The notes: generated by a model not told the origin, from the sequence alone. A stretch of DNA of 40,292 nt from Marinibacterium sp. (GCA_017643305.1 JAEPNQ010000031.1:1-40292); one strand, 5' to 3'. Positions 26,784-36,103 are shown, numbered from the stretch's first letter. Program-made: numbers and translations.

Positions 26784-27704
26784 TTGCAGAACACGGTGAA
26801 ATCTCCCGTACGCTTCAAGGGAACCGGCCTTCATTCCGGTCGACCCGCCCGGCTTACTATTCTGCCCGCCTCTGCGGAACACGGTATCTGGTTCCGCCGG
26901 ATCGATATTTCTGATCGCGACCCGATGATCTCGGCGCTGTGGGATGTCGTGGAGCAATCCCCGCTTTGCACGCGCCTCGTGAACGCCGCCGGTGCCTCCG
27001 TTTCGACGGTGGAACACCTGATGGCCGCGCTGTCCGGGGCAGGGGTGCACAATGCGCTGATCGAAATCGAAGGCCCAGAAGTTCCGATCCTCGACGGTTC
27101 CGCTGCGCCGTTCCTGCGCGGCATCATGGCCCAGGGCGTGCGGACCCAGTCGGCCCCGGTCCGCGCCATCGAAATTCTGCGCCCTGTCCGCGTCGACATG
27201 GGCGAAGCGAGCGCCGCGCTGCTGCCGTCGGACCGTCTGACAATAGAGTTTCACATCGACTTTGACGATCCGGCCATCGGTCAGCAAAGCCGCACGCTTG
27301 ACATGGCAAACGGTGCATTCGCCCGTGTGCTGAGCGACAGCCGCACCTTTTGCCGCCGCTCGGACGTTGAAATGATGCAGGAAAACGGCCTCGCGCTGGG
27401 CGGCAGCCTAGACAATGCCGTGGTCTTTGACAGCGGCACAGTGCTGAACCCCGATGGCCTGCGTCATGACGACGAAGCCGTGCGCCACAAGATGCTCGAT
27501 GCGCTTGGTGACCTCGCCCTGGCTGGGCGCCCAATTCTGGGCCGCTATGTCGGCAGCCGCGCCGGGCATGCCGTGACCAATACGCTGCTGCGCGAACTTT
27601 TCTCCAACAGTGATGCATTCCGCATTGTCGAATGCGATATCCAGACCGCTGCACGCCTGCCCGGACGCGGCCTCGCCTGGTCCGAAATCCCCAAAGTGGC
27701 CTGA
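26784..27704 (+). CDS. lpxC: UDP-3-O-acyl-N-acetylglucosamine deacetylase
   Basis: LpxC is the zinc deacetylase that commits UDP-acyl-GlcNAc to lipid A. Catalytic E77 and the zinc ligand H78 lie in STVEHLMAAL. The other zinc ligands are H235 and D239 in VRHKMLDALGDL, and the catalytic H262 is in GSRAGHAVTN. From a TTG start at 26784 the protein is 306 aa, matching the usual length, and begins (M)QNTVKSPVRFKGTGLHSG, the family N-terminus; AGAGGA lies four bases upstream. A longer frame from GTG 26712 adds 24 residues without family resemblance. About 150 bases separate the ftsZ terminator from this start and should hold the lpxC promoter. Confidence 0.93.
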   Translation: MQNTVKSPVRFKGTGLHSGRPARLTILPASAEHGIWFRRIDISDRDPMISALWDVVEQSPLCTRLVNAAGASVSTVEHLMAALSGAGVHNALIEIEGPEVPILDGSAAPFLRGIMAQGVRTQSAPVRAIEILRPVRVDMGEASAALLPSDRLTIEFHIDFDDPAIGQQSRTLDMANGAFARVLSDSRTFCRRSDVEMMQENGLALGGSLDNAVVFDSGTVLNPDGLRHDDEAVRHKMLDALGDLALAGRPILGRYVGSRAGHAVTNTLLRELFSNSDAFRIVECDIQTAARLPGRGLAWSEIPKVA

Positions 27705-27854
27705 AGCGGGACGCGCGCTGGCAGTATGTGGCGTGCGATTGTCTCTGGATGCGATTCCAAGGGCATAAGAACTTTTGCACCCCCTATATATTGTGCTAAA
27801 CCCGTCTCAAAGCAGCGGGGTAAACCCATGCGACGGCGGTGTGGAGCGGTTTGA

Positions 27855-28700
27855 ATGGCAGGTTTGAAGTTCGTGTCCCGGCTTCTGATCCTGATCGCGC
27901 TTGGCGTGACCTCGGCTGCATGCAGCGGCACGGGGGCCTTGGATCGTGACCAACCGCTGGAGGGCTACACACCGGAGCAGATCTTTGAGCGCGCTGAATA
28001 CGAATTAAACCGGAGCCGCACGGACGATGCCGCGTGGTTCTTCTCCGAAATCGAACGGCTCTACCCCTATTCCAGCTGGGCCAAACGGTCCCTTATCATG
28101 CAGGCCTATTCCTTCCATCAGGGCCGCGATTACCCCAACAGTCGCGCCGCTGCACAGCGCTATATCGACTTCTATCCGACGGATGAAGACGCCGCATATG
28201 CGCAATACCTTCTCGCGCTCAGCTACTACGACCAGATTGACGAGGTCGGGCGCGACCAGGGCCTGACTTTTCAGGCGTTGCAAGCCCTGCGCACGGTGAT
28301 CGAGGTTTACCCCGACAGCAAATATGCCTCATCCGCGATCCTGAAATTCGACCTCGCCTTTGACCATCTCGCTGGCAAGGAAATGGAGATTGGGCGCTAC
28401 TACCTGCGCCGCGGCCATTATCCCGCCGCGATCAACCGGTTCCGCGTCGTGATAGAAGATTTCCAGACCACAACCCATACCCCAGAAGCCCTGCACCGTC
28501 TGGTCGAGGGCTACTTGTCTCTGGGTCTGGTAAACGAAGCCCAGACCGCAGGAGCCATTCTAGGCCACAACTTCCAGTCCACAGACTGGTACGAGGACAG
28601 CTATGCGCTGCTCACGGCGCAGGGGCTCAAGGCACGCAGCATTGGCGATAACTGGCTCAGCCAGATCTATCGCCAGTCGATCAAGGGCCAGTGGTACTGA
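27855..28700 (+). CDS. bamD: Outer membrane assembly lipoprotein BamD
   Basis: BamD is the essential lipoprotein of the Bam complex that folds outer membrane proteins. The 281 aa product has a lipoprotein signal (MAGLKFVSRLLILIALGVTS then AAC, with the lipidated cysteine at 23) and tetratricopeptide-type repeats. These include YTPEQIFERAEYELNRSRTDDAAWFFSEIERLYPYSSWAKRS and then the YPNSRAAAQRYIDFYPTDEDAAYAQYLLALSYY repeat typical of the family. Gene order lpxC-bamD-recN is usual in this group. The 150-base gap after lpxC includes an AT-rich patch (CCCCTATATATTGTG near 27780-27795) that could be a promoter. Confidence 0.93.
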   Translation: MAGLKFVSRLLILIALGVTSAACSGTGALDRDQPLEGYTPEQIFERAEYELNRSRTDDAAWFFSEIERLYPYSSWAKRSLIMQAYSFHQGRDYPNSRAAAQRYIDFYPTDEDAAYAQYLLALSYYDQIDEVGRDQGLTFQALQALRTVIEVYPDSKYASSAILKFDLAFDHLAGKEMEIGRYYLRRGHYPAAINRFRVVIEDFQTTTHTPEALHRLVEGYLSLGLVNEAQTAGAILGHNFQSTDWYEDSYALLTAQGLKARSIGDNWLSQIYRQSIKGQWY

Positions 28701-28706
28701 ACTTCA

Positions 28707-28727
28707 GGCGCGCGATGGCCGCGCGCC
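28707..28727. other. Perfect GC hairpin between bamD and recN
   Basis: GGCGCGCG (28707-28714) and CGCGCGCC (28720-28727) form a perfect eight-base stem around ATGGC. It occupies half of the 44-base gap and is not followed by T residues, so it is more likely an mRNA stability or processing hairpin, or a partial attenuator, than a full terminator. Confidence 0.45.
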
Positions 28728-28744
28728 CGACGGAGTAGCCGGGA

Positions 28745-30394
28745 ATGCTGCGCACGCTCGAAATACGCGACCTCCTGATCATCGATCACCTCGATCTGCA
28801 ATTTTACCCGGGCCTGAATGTGCTCACGGGGGAAACCGGCGCGGGCAAATCCATCCTGCTCGACAGCCTGGGTTTCGTTTTGGGTTGGCGTGGCCGGGCC
28901 GATCTGGTGCGTCAGGGCGCAGCACAGGGTGAAGTGATTGCCGTCTTTGACCTGCCATCAGACCACCCGGCTCACATCGTTCTAAAAGAAGCCGGTTTGC
29001 CGAATGACGAAGAACTAATCCTCCGCCGCGTCAACACCGCTGAAGGCCGCAAGACCGCCTGGGTCAATGATCGTCGCACCAGCGGGGAAACTCTGCGCGC
29101 CCTGTCCGAGACTCTGGTGGAACTGCACGGCCAGCATGATGATCGTGGGCTGCTGAACCCCACCGGTCACCGCGCCTTGCTGGACAGCTATGCTGCGCAT
29201 CCCGACCTGCAGGCGCAGGTGCGCGCCGCATGGCGTGCCCGCAGCGCCGCCGGCACTGCACTGGCTGAAAAACGCGCCGCGCTGGAGGCTGCCCGTGCCG
29301 AAGAAGAATTTCTCCGCCACGCCGCCGAAGAGCTCGACCAGCTTGATCCGCAGCCTGGTGAAGACGCAGCGCTGGACCAACGCCGTCGCATGATGCAGGC
29401 GGCTGAACGCATCCGCGATGACGTGGCCCGCGCGCTGGCAGCCCTTGGCCCGGACGGGGCCGAAGGTGCATCGGGCGATGCCCTGCGCTGGCTTGAGGGC
29501 GTGGTCGATCAGGCAGGCGAGATGCTTGAAGCTCCCATCGCCGCGTTAGGTCGCGCCCTGATCGAACTGGGCGAAGCGCAATCCGGCGTCGAAACCGCGC
29601 TGGACCACCTGCGTTTTGACGCGACCGAACTGGAACTGGCCGAAGAACGGCTCTTTGCCATCCGCGCGTTGGCCCGCAAACATGGCGTTGCAGCGGATGA
29701 TCTGGCCGACCTTGCCGCCCGTTTCCGCGTCCAGATTCAAGCGCTCGACGCCGGGGCAGAAGACCTCGCCGCCAGCGAAGCCGCAGTGCGCGAGGCCGAG
29801 GCAGCCTATAACAAAGCCGCTCAATCCCTCAGTGCCGCTCGCCGTACTGCTGCTACGCAGCTCGACACCGCCATAACCTCCGAACTTGCACCGCTGAAAT
29901 TAGACCGCGCCGTGTTCCAGACTGACATCGCTCCGGCTGATCCCGGCCCCGATGGCGTGGACGCCGTCACCTTTACCGTCGCCACGAACCCCGGCGCCAC
30001 TGCAGGTCCGCTGAACCGCATTGCCTCGGGTGGGGAACTCAGCCGTTTTCTGCTGGCCATGAAGGTCTGTCTCACGCGCGGTGTCTCCGGCCTGACGCTG
30101 ATCTTCGATGAAATCGACCGGGGTGTTGGCGGAGCCACCGCGGACGCGGTCGGTCGCCGCCTGGCCGCGCTCGCCGACGATGGTCAGGTGTTGGTTGTCA
30201 CCCATTCGCCTCAGGTCGCCGCCCGTGGCGCGCATCACTGGCAGGTCAGTAAACGGGTCGAAGGTGATATGACCCTGTCCACCGTCGCCCCCCTGTCTGA
30301 CCTGATGCGCGTTGATGAAATTGCGCGGATGCTTGCGGGTGACACGCTCACCGACGAAGCCCGCGCTGCTGCCCGCGCGCTGTTGGCTGGGTAA
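28745..30394 (+). CDS. recN: DNA repair protein RecN
   Basis: RecN is an SMC-like ATPase that acts early in repair of double-strand breaks. The 549 aa protein begins MLRTLEIRDLLIIDHLDLQF, with Walker A GETGAGKS at residues 29-36. A long coiled-coil middle rich in A, E and R follows. The C-terminal head has the signature RIASGGELSRFLLAMK and Walker B LTLIFDEIDRGVGG, then VLVVTHSPQVAARG. No clear SOS box of the alphaproteobacterial GTTC-N7-GTTC type is visible in the 44 bases upstream, so expression may come from bamD. Confidence 0.96.
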   Translation: MLRTLEIRDLLIIDHLDLQFYPGLNVLTGETGAGKSILLDSLGFVLGWRGRADLVRQGAAQGEVIAVFDLPSDHPAHIVLKEAGLPNDEELILRRVNTAEGRKTAWVNDRRTSGETLRALSETLVELHGQHDDRGLLNPTGHRALLDSYAAHPDLQAQVRAAWRARSAAGTALAEKRAALEAARAEEEFLRHAAEELDQLDPQPGEDAALDQRRRMMQAAERIRDDVARALAALGPDGAEGASGDALRWLEGVVDQAGEMLEAPIAALGRALIELGEAQSGVETALDHLRFDATELELAEERLFAIRALARKHGVAADDLADLAARFRVQIQALDAGAEDLAASEAAVREAEAAYNKAAQSLSAARRTAATQLDTAITSELAPLKLDRAVFQTDIAPADPGPDGVDAVTFTVATNPGATAGPLNRIASGGELSRFLLAMKVCLTRGVSGLTLIFDEIDRGVGGATADAVGRRLAALADDGQVLVVTHSPQVAARGAHHWQVSKRVEGDMTLSTVAPLSDLMRVDEIARMLAGDTLTDEARAAARALLAG

Positions 30395-30675
30395 CAAACA
30401 CATCTGGCCTTGATCTGGGCCAGCGTTCTCTGTCTTGCGCCGGCCAGACAAGTCATGATCACCTTCACCTAACTGGCCGTGTGGCGGTAGTCGATGCGCC
30501 GATCCGCCCCCCTGCTGGCCATGGCGCTGCACAGCCCGTTCACAATTCGGCGCGATCCCGGCCTGCGGATCATTGGCAACGCGCAATTCAGCCCGCTTTG
30601 TTCCCGCTTGCCGCAGCCCCCTTTTCTCCGTCTATGCCGTGACTTGAACAGAAAGAATCGTCACCAGAGGCGCCT

Positions 30676-32364
30676 ATGCCCAAACCCGACCGATCCCGCC
30701 TGACCGGGCCATTCGAGCAAGCCATCACTGCTTGCCGTGACGGTTGGCGTGTGCTGCGGCGGCGGGGACCGGGGCAGACAAAGTTTTGGTTTATTGCCCT
30801 GCTGAACGGCATCGTGGCGGGCTTTGCCGCCGTTCTGTTCCGACGCGGCATCAATGGGCTGCAATCGCTGCTTTATGGCACCGAGGATGTACGCCTGCTA
30901 CATTCCTGTGCGGAATCTTTGCCTTGGTACCTGATCCTGCTGATCCCGGTATTCGGCGGGCTGATGGTCGGGCTGATCCTGCATCGCTTCACCGATGATG
31001 GCCAGGACCGGTCTGTCGCTGACGCCATCGAAGGCGCGGCGCTGAACGAAGGGCGGCTTGAAATGCGTGCCGGGCTGGCTTCGGCGCTGGCCTCCTTCAT
31101 TACCCTGTCCTCGGGCGGCTCATCTGGCCGCGAAGGGCCGGTGGTACACCTTGCCGGTGTTATTTCCACCTGGATCTGCAAACAGATAAAAGCCGATGGC
31201 ATCACCGGGCGTGACCTGCTGGGTTGTGCCGTGGCCGCCGCTGTTTCGGCCAGCTTCAACGCGCCCATCGCAGGGGCGCTGTTTGCGCTGGAGGTCATCC
31301 TGCGCCATTTCGCCGTTCACGCCTTTGCCCCTATCACCATCGCCGCCGTGGCAGGCACTGTGGTCAGCCGACTGGAGTTCGGGGATGTCCGTGAATTCAC
31401 CTTCGAAGCACCCAGCGCCCTGCAATTCTATGTTGAACTGCCTGCATTCTTGATCCTCGGGCTGGTCTGCAGTCTGGTGGCGGTCATCCTCATGCGCGGG
31501 ATCTTCCTGGCAGAAAACTTCGCAGGCCGGGTGCAGGACCGCACCGGCCTGCCACGCTGGCTGCGCCCGGCGGTGGCTGGGGCGCTGCTGGGCGCGATTG
31601 CGATTTTCTATCCGCATATCATTGGCGTCGGTAACGAAACCACGATCCTCGCCTTGCAGGGTAACCTGCTGCTTTATGAGGCTATCGTGTTCGCCGTTCT
31701 GAAAACCGTTGCCGTGGTCATCACCATCGGCGGGCGCATGGGTGGCGGTGTGTTTTCTCCGTCCCTCATGGTTGGCGCGCTCAGCGGGCTCAGTTTCGGG
31801 CTGGTGGCCACCGCGATCCTGCCGGAATTCTCTGGCGAAAGCTCGCTCTACGCTTTTGCCGGGATGGGCGCCATGGCCGCCGCCGTGCTGGGTGCACCCA
31901 TTTCCACCACGCTCATCGTGTTTGAGCTGACCGGGAACTGGCAGATCGGCCTTGCGGTGATGGTGTCTGTGTCGCTGTCCACCGCCCTGGCCTCCAAGCT
32001 CGTCGATCGGTCGTTCTTCCTGACCCAGCTGGAACGCCGTGGCGTGCACCTGGCAGCCGGGCCGCAAGCTTACCTGCTGGCGCTGCACCGGGTGTCGTCT
32101 CTGATGCGGCAATCGGACGATCCGCGCGCCGCGGATCGGGACAAATGCTGGGAACTGATCCAGGGCGGCATCTATGTCGACGAAACCGCAATGCTGGAAA
32201 CCGTGATGCCCGTCTTCGATCAGGCGGGCGTGGCATTGATCCCCGTCGTTTCCCTGGGCCGCGAAACCGCGACGCCAGACCTGCGTGGCGCGATCTTCTA
32301 CGTGGATGCGCTCAAGGCATATAACCGTTCGCTTGCCGACACGGCGGCCGAGGAACATTCCTGA
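30676..32364 (+). CDS. ClC-family chloride channel or transporter
   Basis: A 562 aa inner-membrane protein with the ClC fold. The gating glutamate E153 lies in GSSGREGP (148-155), the selectivity stretch GGGVFSP is at 356-362 and GAPISTTLIVFELTGNW near the end of the membrane part is typical. The helix that carries the internal proton-transfer glutamate in Escherichia coli ClC (GILFIIEEM, E203) reads GALFALEVI here, so that position is valine (V207), as in ClC channels. The C-terminal 120 residues resemble degenerate CBS domains. The gene has its own 281-base upstream region without a recognisable gene, containing only a weak CTGGCC/GGCCAG dyad at 30404-30423. An acid-resistance or volume role is possible but unproven. 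Confidence 0.92.
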   Translation: MPKPDRSRLTGPFEQAITACRDGWRVLRRRGPGQTKFWFIALLNGIVAGFAAVLFRRGINGLQSLLYGTEDVRLLHSCAESLPWYLILLIPVFGGLMVGLILHRFTDDGQDRSVADAIEGAALNEGRLEMRAGLASALASFITLSSGGSSGREGPVVHLAGVISTWICKQIKADGITGRDLLGCAVAAAVSASFNAPIAGALFALEVILRHFAVHAFAPITIAAVAGTVVSRLEFGDVREFTFEAPSALQFYVELPAFLILGLVCSLVAVILMRGIFLAENFAGRVQDRTGLPRWLRPAVAGALLGAIAIFYPHIIGVGNETTILALQGNLLLYEAIVFAVLKTVAVVITIGGRMGGGVFSPSLMVGALSGLSFGLVATAILPEFSGESSLYAFAGMGAMAAAVLGAPISTTLIVFELTGNWQIGLAVMVSVSLSTALASKLVDRSFFLTQLERRGVHLAAGPQAYLLALHRVSSLMRQSDDPRAADRDKCWELIQGGIYVDETAMLETVMPVFDQAGVALIPVVSLGRETATPDLRGAIFYVDALKAYNRSLADTAAEEHS

Positions 32365-32480
32365 TCCCGACCACGCTCTCGAAGTTCAATTTTTCGTGCA
32401 GGTCGCCACAGCGATTGTCAGCCGGTGCGGCCATGCCCTAGGGTTGTACCATGTTGGAAACAACTCGCACTGGACCCCCC

Positions 32481-32786
32481 ATGAAACGCCTCTGGTCCCC
32501 GATGTCTTTCTGCGCGGCGCTCGTCGCGCTTCCCGCCATATCGGCCAGCGCCTGCCCCTGGGCCGGTGGCAATTATTCCTTTAAGGAACATGGCATTTAT
32601 GGCACGTTTACCGTCAATGGTAGCTGCTCGGAAATCGTCTGGAGCCGCCTCAGCGATGGGCCGGAAACCCAGCCGCTGGAAAAATCCAAAAACGGCTGGA
32701 GCGCCAACATGAACAAGGCCAAGCTCGAATTGTTGGAAAACGGCACAAGCCTTCGCGTTTCAGATTATGGCGGTGTGTCCCGATAG
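32481..32786 (+). CDS. Small exported protein of unknown function
   Basis: A 101 aa protein starting at ATG 32481, with a signal peptide (MKRLWSPMSFCAALVALPAI, then SASA) and a mature part of about 77 residues with two cysteines (ACPWAGG and GSCSEIVW) that could form one disulfide. The sequence YSFKEHGIYGTFTVNGSCSEIVWSRLSDGPETQPL looks beta-rich; I cannot assign a family. An in-frame ATG at 32451 would add ten residues before the signal peptide and is less likely. It follows the ClC gene by 116 bases and converges with the DUF427 gene. Confidence 0.65.
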   Translation: MKRLWSPMSFCAALVALPAISASACPWAGGNYSFKEHGIYGTFTVNGSCSEIVWSRLSDGPETQPLEKSKNGWSANMNKAKLELLENGTSLRVSDYGGVSR

Positions 32787-32829
32787 TTCACGGCCAAACC
32801 AGCCAACTGAGCAACTTGCACGGTCCCGT

Positions 32830-32849
32830 CGCGCCCCTCCCCGGGCGCG
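32830..32849. terminator. Hairpin between convergent genes (possible terminator)
   Basis: CGCGCCC (32830-32836) and GGGCGCG (32843-32849) form a seven-base stem around a CTCCCC loop in the 71-base gap between two converging genes. There is no T run on either side, so its terminator role is uncertain. Confidence 0.3.
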
Positions 32850-32857
32850 GTCGCATC

Positions 32858-33202
32858 TCAGACCTGTTCCACCTTGACCGAGTCGACAGGGTAGAACGCC
32901 ATATAGTCCTTGATCTCCACCATATCCGGTAGCGGGTCCTCATAGCTCCAAACCGCGTTTTCCGTGACCGACGACAGGTTCACGATGGAATAGTGCGTCG
33001 CATCACCCTTGTGCGGGCAATGGGTAACCTTGTCCGTCTTGTCCAGCAACGCCATGGCAATGTCACTGCGTGGGAAATAGATGACCGAAGCATAGTCGCC
33101 CTCGCTCAGCTCCAGCGCATTGGTGCTTTCACCCAGCACCGCCCCGCCGGAGCGCACCACCCAGGTGCCCTGTGCTTTGCGAATTTTGATATGGTCGGCC
33201 AT
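32858..33202 (-). CDS. DUF427 family protein
   Basis: A 114 aa cytoplasmic protein of the small DUF427 family, recognisable by GGAVLGESTNALELSEGDYASVIYFPRSDIAMALL. This is followed by the cysteine/histidine stretch THCPHKGDATHYSIV and then ENAVWSYEDPLPDMVEIKDYMAFYPVDSVKVE. The molecular function is not established. The ATG at 33202 has GGGAGGAATTC just upstream, a strong ribosome-binding site. It lies 52 bases downstream of the aminopeptidase gene on the same strand and may be read through from it. Confidence 0.88.
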   Translation of the reverse strand: MADHIKIRKAQGTWVVRSGGAVLGESTNALELSEGDYASVIYFPRSDIAMALLDKTDKVTHCPHKGDATHYSIVNLSSVTENAVWSYEDPLPDMVEIKDYMAFYPVDSVKVEQV

Positions 33203-33254
33203 GAATTCCTCCCGTCAATGTCTGCTATTGACCCGTGACTGTAACAGGTACGTG

Positions 33255-35045
33255 TCAGATCGGTCGTGTTGCTGCAGTCAACCATGCCTGCGCCGCCGTG
33301 CCCACCCTGTGAGACACTTTGTTTGCTACATCTTGGTGATAAGCGTTCAGCCACGCGCGTTCATCAGCACTTAACATATCTGCCACAATCAAACGCCGGT
33401 CGATAGGGACGAAAGTCAGCGTCAGCCAATCCAGCATCGACCGTTCCGCATCGCCATCTGACAGTGCGGCGGCTTCGCGCACCACCAGCAGGTTTTCAAT
33501 CCGAATGCCAAAGGCACCTTCGCGGTAATAACCTGGCTCATTCGACAGGATCATGCCCGGCTGCAAGGTTACATGGCTGACCCGGCTTAGCCTTTGCGGG
33601 CCTTCATGCACGCTCAGAAACGCGCCTACACCATGGCCAAGCCCGTGGTTGAAGTCCTGCCCGGCCAGCCACAACGGCACGCGCCCGATACATTCAATGT
33701 CGCGCCCGGCCATTCCTACGGGCCAACGCAGGCGGCTCATACCGATCATGCCCTGCAACACGCGGGTAAAGGCGTGGCGTTCTTGGTCGCCTGGCGCCCC
33801 AATGGCGATGGTCCGCGTAACATCCGTGGTTCCGTCCAGATACTGCCCACCGGAATCCAGCACCAACAAATGCCCGTCTTCCAGCACGCTGTCGGTCTCT
33901 TCCGTTACCCGGTAATGCATGATGGCCCCGTTCGGGCCCGTGCCCGCAATGGTCTCAAAGCTGATATCCTGCAGCGCGTTGTCCATCCGGCGGCAGGTTT
34001 CCAGCTGGGTCACCACCTGCGTTTCTGTCAGGCTGCCCGGCGTTTGCGCATCGAGCCAGCAGAGGAGCTCCACCATCGCCGCTGCATCGCGGAGATGGGC
34101 CTCCACCATGCCCGCGACTTCAACTTCGTTTTTGCAGGCCTTGGGCATCGCGCAGGGTTCATCCCCGGCAACCGCCTTGTCCCCCAACAGGCGATACGCC
34201 GCCTCGGGCACCGATCCCATATCCACCCGCACTGGACCCTCCAGCGTCTCCAGCGCCGTGGCAAACCTATCCATCGGCGCCACCTTCACGGCCTTGCCGA
34301 GATGGTCGTCCAGATCTGCCACCTTCCCCGGTGCGATGAACAGGTCGACGCGCGCGTCGACATGCAGAATGGCGAAACACTGTGCAATCGGGTTGCGGGG
34401 GATGTCCGAACCGCGAATGTTCAGTAGCCACATCACACTATCTGGCAGGGTCAGCACCGCCGCTTTGTGCCCGGCCTTTTGCAATGTCTCCGCCAGGCGC
34501 GCCCGCTTGTCGTCATGGCTTTCACCGGCAAATTCAATCGGGTGCACCCGCGAAGGCGCATCGGGTGGATCCGGACGGTCCTGCCAGATCTGGTCCACCA
34601 GATTGTCCGTCGCCCGCAAAGAAATACCGCTGCCCTCCAGCGCTTTTTGCAGCTCCTTGAGCTGGCCCGCGGTATAGACCCAGGGGTCGAAACCCACTAT
34701 CGCACTCGCGGCCAGTTGCTTCCGCAGCCACGGTCCAAGCCGCACATCCGGCCAAGGCACGGGTGTGTAGACATCCGCCACTTGCGCCTTGACCTGCGTC
34801 CGGTACCGCCCGTCGATGAACACCCCGGCCATATCCGTCAGAACCGCACAGAACCCTGCCGACCCGGTGAACCCCGTCAGCCAAGCCAGCCTTTCGTCAC
34901 AGGGCGCCACGTATTCCCCCTGATGGACATCCGCGCGCGGCACCAGATAGGCATCCAGCCCCTCCCGCGCCATCACATCGCGCAGTTGCGCCAACCGTGG
35001 CGGCCCCTGTTCGGGCTTTGCTGTTACGTCAAAGGTCTGGAACAT
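33255..35045 (-). CDS. M24 family Xaa-Pro aminopeptidase
   Basis: A cytoplasmic metallopeptidase that should remove N-terminal residues preceding proline. The protein is 596 aa, the long three-domain form also found in eukaryotic aminopeptidase P: two creatinase-type N-terminal domains and a C-terminal pita-bread domain. The metal ligands are all present: D397 (VLDSGG), D408 (TTDVTRT), H471 (HGLGHGVG), E503 (SNEPGYY) and E517 (RIENLL). I chose the ATG at 35045 because GGAGG lies five bases upstream and MFQTFDVTAKPEQG is a typical start. The frame runs on to 35111 without family resemblance. It follows the DMT transporter gene by 115 bases. Confidence 0.93.
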   Translation of the reverse strand: MFQTFDVTAKPEQGPPRLAQLRDVMAREGLDAYLVPRADVHQGEYVAPCDERLAWLTGFTGSAGFCAVLTDMAGVFIDGRYRTQVKAQVADVYTPVPWPDVRLGPWLRKQLAASAIVGFDPWVYTAGQLKELQKALEGSGISLRATDNLVDQIWQDRPDPPDAPSRVHPIEFAGESHDDKRARLAETLQKAGHKAAVLTLPDSVMWLLNIRGSDIPRNPIAQCFAILHVDARVDLFIAPGKVADLDDHLGKAVKVAPMDRFATALETLEGPVRVDMGSVPEAAYRLLGDKAVAGDEPCAMPKACKNEVEVAGMVEAHLRDAAAMVELLCWLDAQTPGSLTETQVVTQLETCRRMDNALQDISFETIAGTGPNGAIMHYRVTEETDSVLEDGHLLVLDSGGQYLDGTTDVTRTIAIGAPGDQERHAFTRVLQGMIGMSRLRWPVGMAGRDIECIGRVPLWLAGQDFNHGLGHGVGAFLSVHEGPQRLSRVSHVTLQPGMILSNEPGYYREGAFGIRIENLLVVREAAALSDGDAERSMLDWLTLTFVPIDRRLIVADMLSADERAWLNAYHQDVANKVSHRVGTAAQAWLTAATRPI

Positions 35046-35160
35046 CGCGGCCTCCGGTCTGATCACCGCGGGAGTGTGCCGCGCGCGCTGTGAGAAGGCC
35101 AGTGGCTCCACCCAGAAATCTGCCCCGGCAGGGTGAAATCCGAAAAACTGGTTTGTCCGT

Positions 35161-36030
35161 CTAACGCGTCACCACCAGCGCTGCGCCCACACAGACCAAA
35201 AGCGCCATGATCAAATGCCGCCAGGTCAGGTGTTCGTTGCGGAAAATCAGCACCCCCAGCAGTAAAGTCCATAGCGGCGTGGTCGACGCCAGCGGGGCTG
35301 CCAGCGACACTGCGCCAAAACTGATTGCCAATTGCAGCGATAAAATTCCACTACAAACAACCAATCCGTTGATAAAAAACACTAAATTTCCTTTACTGGT
35401 CCATCGCAACGGCGCCCGTTTTGCGGCGAGCGCCATCCACAATCCCAGAACGAAAGTCGCCACCGTCGACATGATCAGCGACGCGAAGAACGCGCTGTTC
35501 ACCTCTTCGAACCCGAACTTGGTCGCTGGTTGCACCACCCCGCGCGCCAGTGACGCTCCGAGCGGCAGCAGCAACGCGATCAGCGGAAACCCCCGTGCAA
35601 TGCCCTTGCCCGGACCCAGCGCCGACACCAGCAACCCGGCCAGCATCAGGGCAATGCCCAAAGCGCCCTGCAGGTTCAGATGCTCGCCCAGAAACAGAAC
35701 CGCCAGCGTCACTGCGAACAGGGGTGCAAAAGACCCAATGGCCGAGGTCAGCGCCGGTCCGACCTGCTGGACCGAAATCAGCTGCCAGCGCTGGCTCAAC
35801 GCTGGAAAAACGATACCGCAGATCGCAAAAATAGCCGCCGCGCGGGTTTGGAACCAGCTGAATTCAATCACGAACGGGGCCAGCAACCAAAGGGTCAGGG
35901 CCATGGTCCCAACCGACAGGAATGCGCCCAACACGACCTCGGTACCCTGAACGGCAATTTTCTGAACATGGGAGGTAAGGCCAAAGAACAGCGCCGCCAA
36001 TAGCGCGAAGACCGCGGCGATCAGGTCCAT
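35161..36030 (-). CDS. DMT/EamA family transporter
   Basis: A 289 aa inner-membrane protein with about ten hydrophobic segments in two repeated EamA halves. The first half ends LNLQGALGIALMLAGLLVSALG and the second LTWRHLIMALLVCVGAALVVTR; both carry the family pattern of a charged loop followed by a membrane helix. The substrate is unknown; relatives export amino acids or other metabolites. It lies 79 bases downstream of cobT, with the two-dyad element (36059-36103) in the gap, and 115 bases upstream of the aminopeptidase gene. AT-rich codons around 35340-35400 stand out slightly. Confidence 0.88.
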   Translation of the reverse strand: MDLIAAVFALLAALFFGLTSHVQKIAVQGTEVVLGAFLSVGTMALTLWLLAPFVIEFSWFQTRAAAIFAICGIVFPALSQRWQLISVQQVGPALTSAIGSFAPLFAVTLAVLFLGEHLNLQGALGIALMLAGLLVSALGPGKGIARGFPLIALLLPLGASLARGVVQPATKFGFEEVNSAFFASLIMSTVATFVLGLWMALAAKRAPLRWTSKGNLVFFINGLVVCSGILSLQLAISFGAVSLAAPLASTTPLWTLLLGVLIFRNEHLTWRHLIMALLVCVGAALVVTR

Positions 36031-36058
36031 TCACACCGGCCCGCAGCATAAAAGTCCC

Positions 36059-36103
36059 AGAAACTTTGAAAGTTTCCGATCCGTTTTCCTTGCAAGAAAA
36101 CGG
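36059..36103. repeat. Two-dyad intergenic element, copy 2
   Basis: The best-preserved copy, between cobT and the DMT transporter. The first dyad GAAACTTT-G-AAAGTTTC (36060-36076) is perfect. The second, CCGTTTTC-CTTGCAA-GAAAACGG (36081-36103), is also perfect. It matches copies 1 and 3 at 30 of 45 positions each in ungapped alignment. It starts seven bases beyond the cobT stop but is not followed by a T run on the minus strand. Confidence 0.65.

Noticed and set aside
30404-30423. CTGGCC...GGCCAG dyad after recN as a terminator
   Set aside because: Only six pairs, an eight-base loop and no T run.
31120-32358. Long open frame (412 codons) on the minus strand
   Set aside because: Antisense shadow of the ClC gene; H, Q and G-rich translation with no motif.
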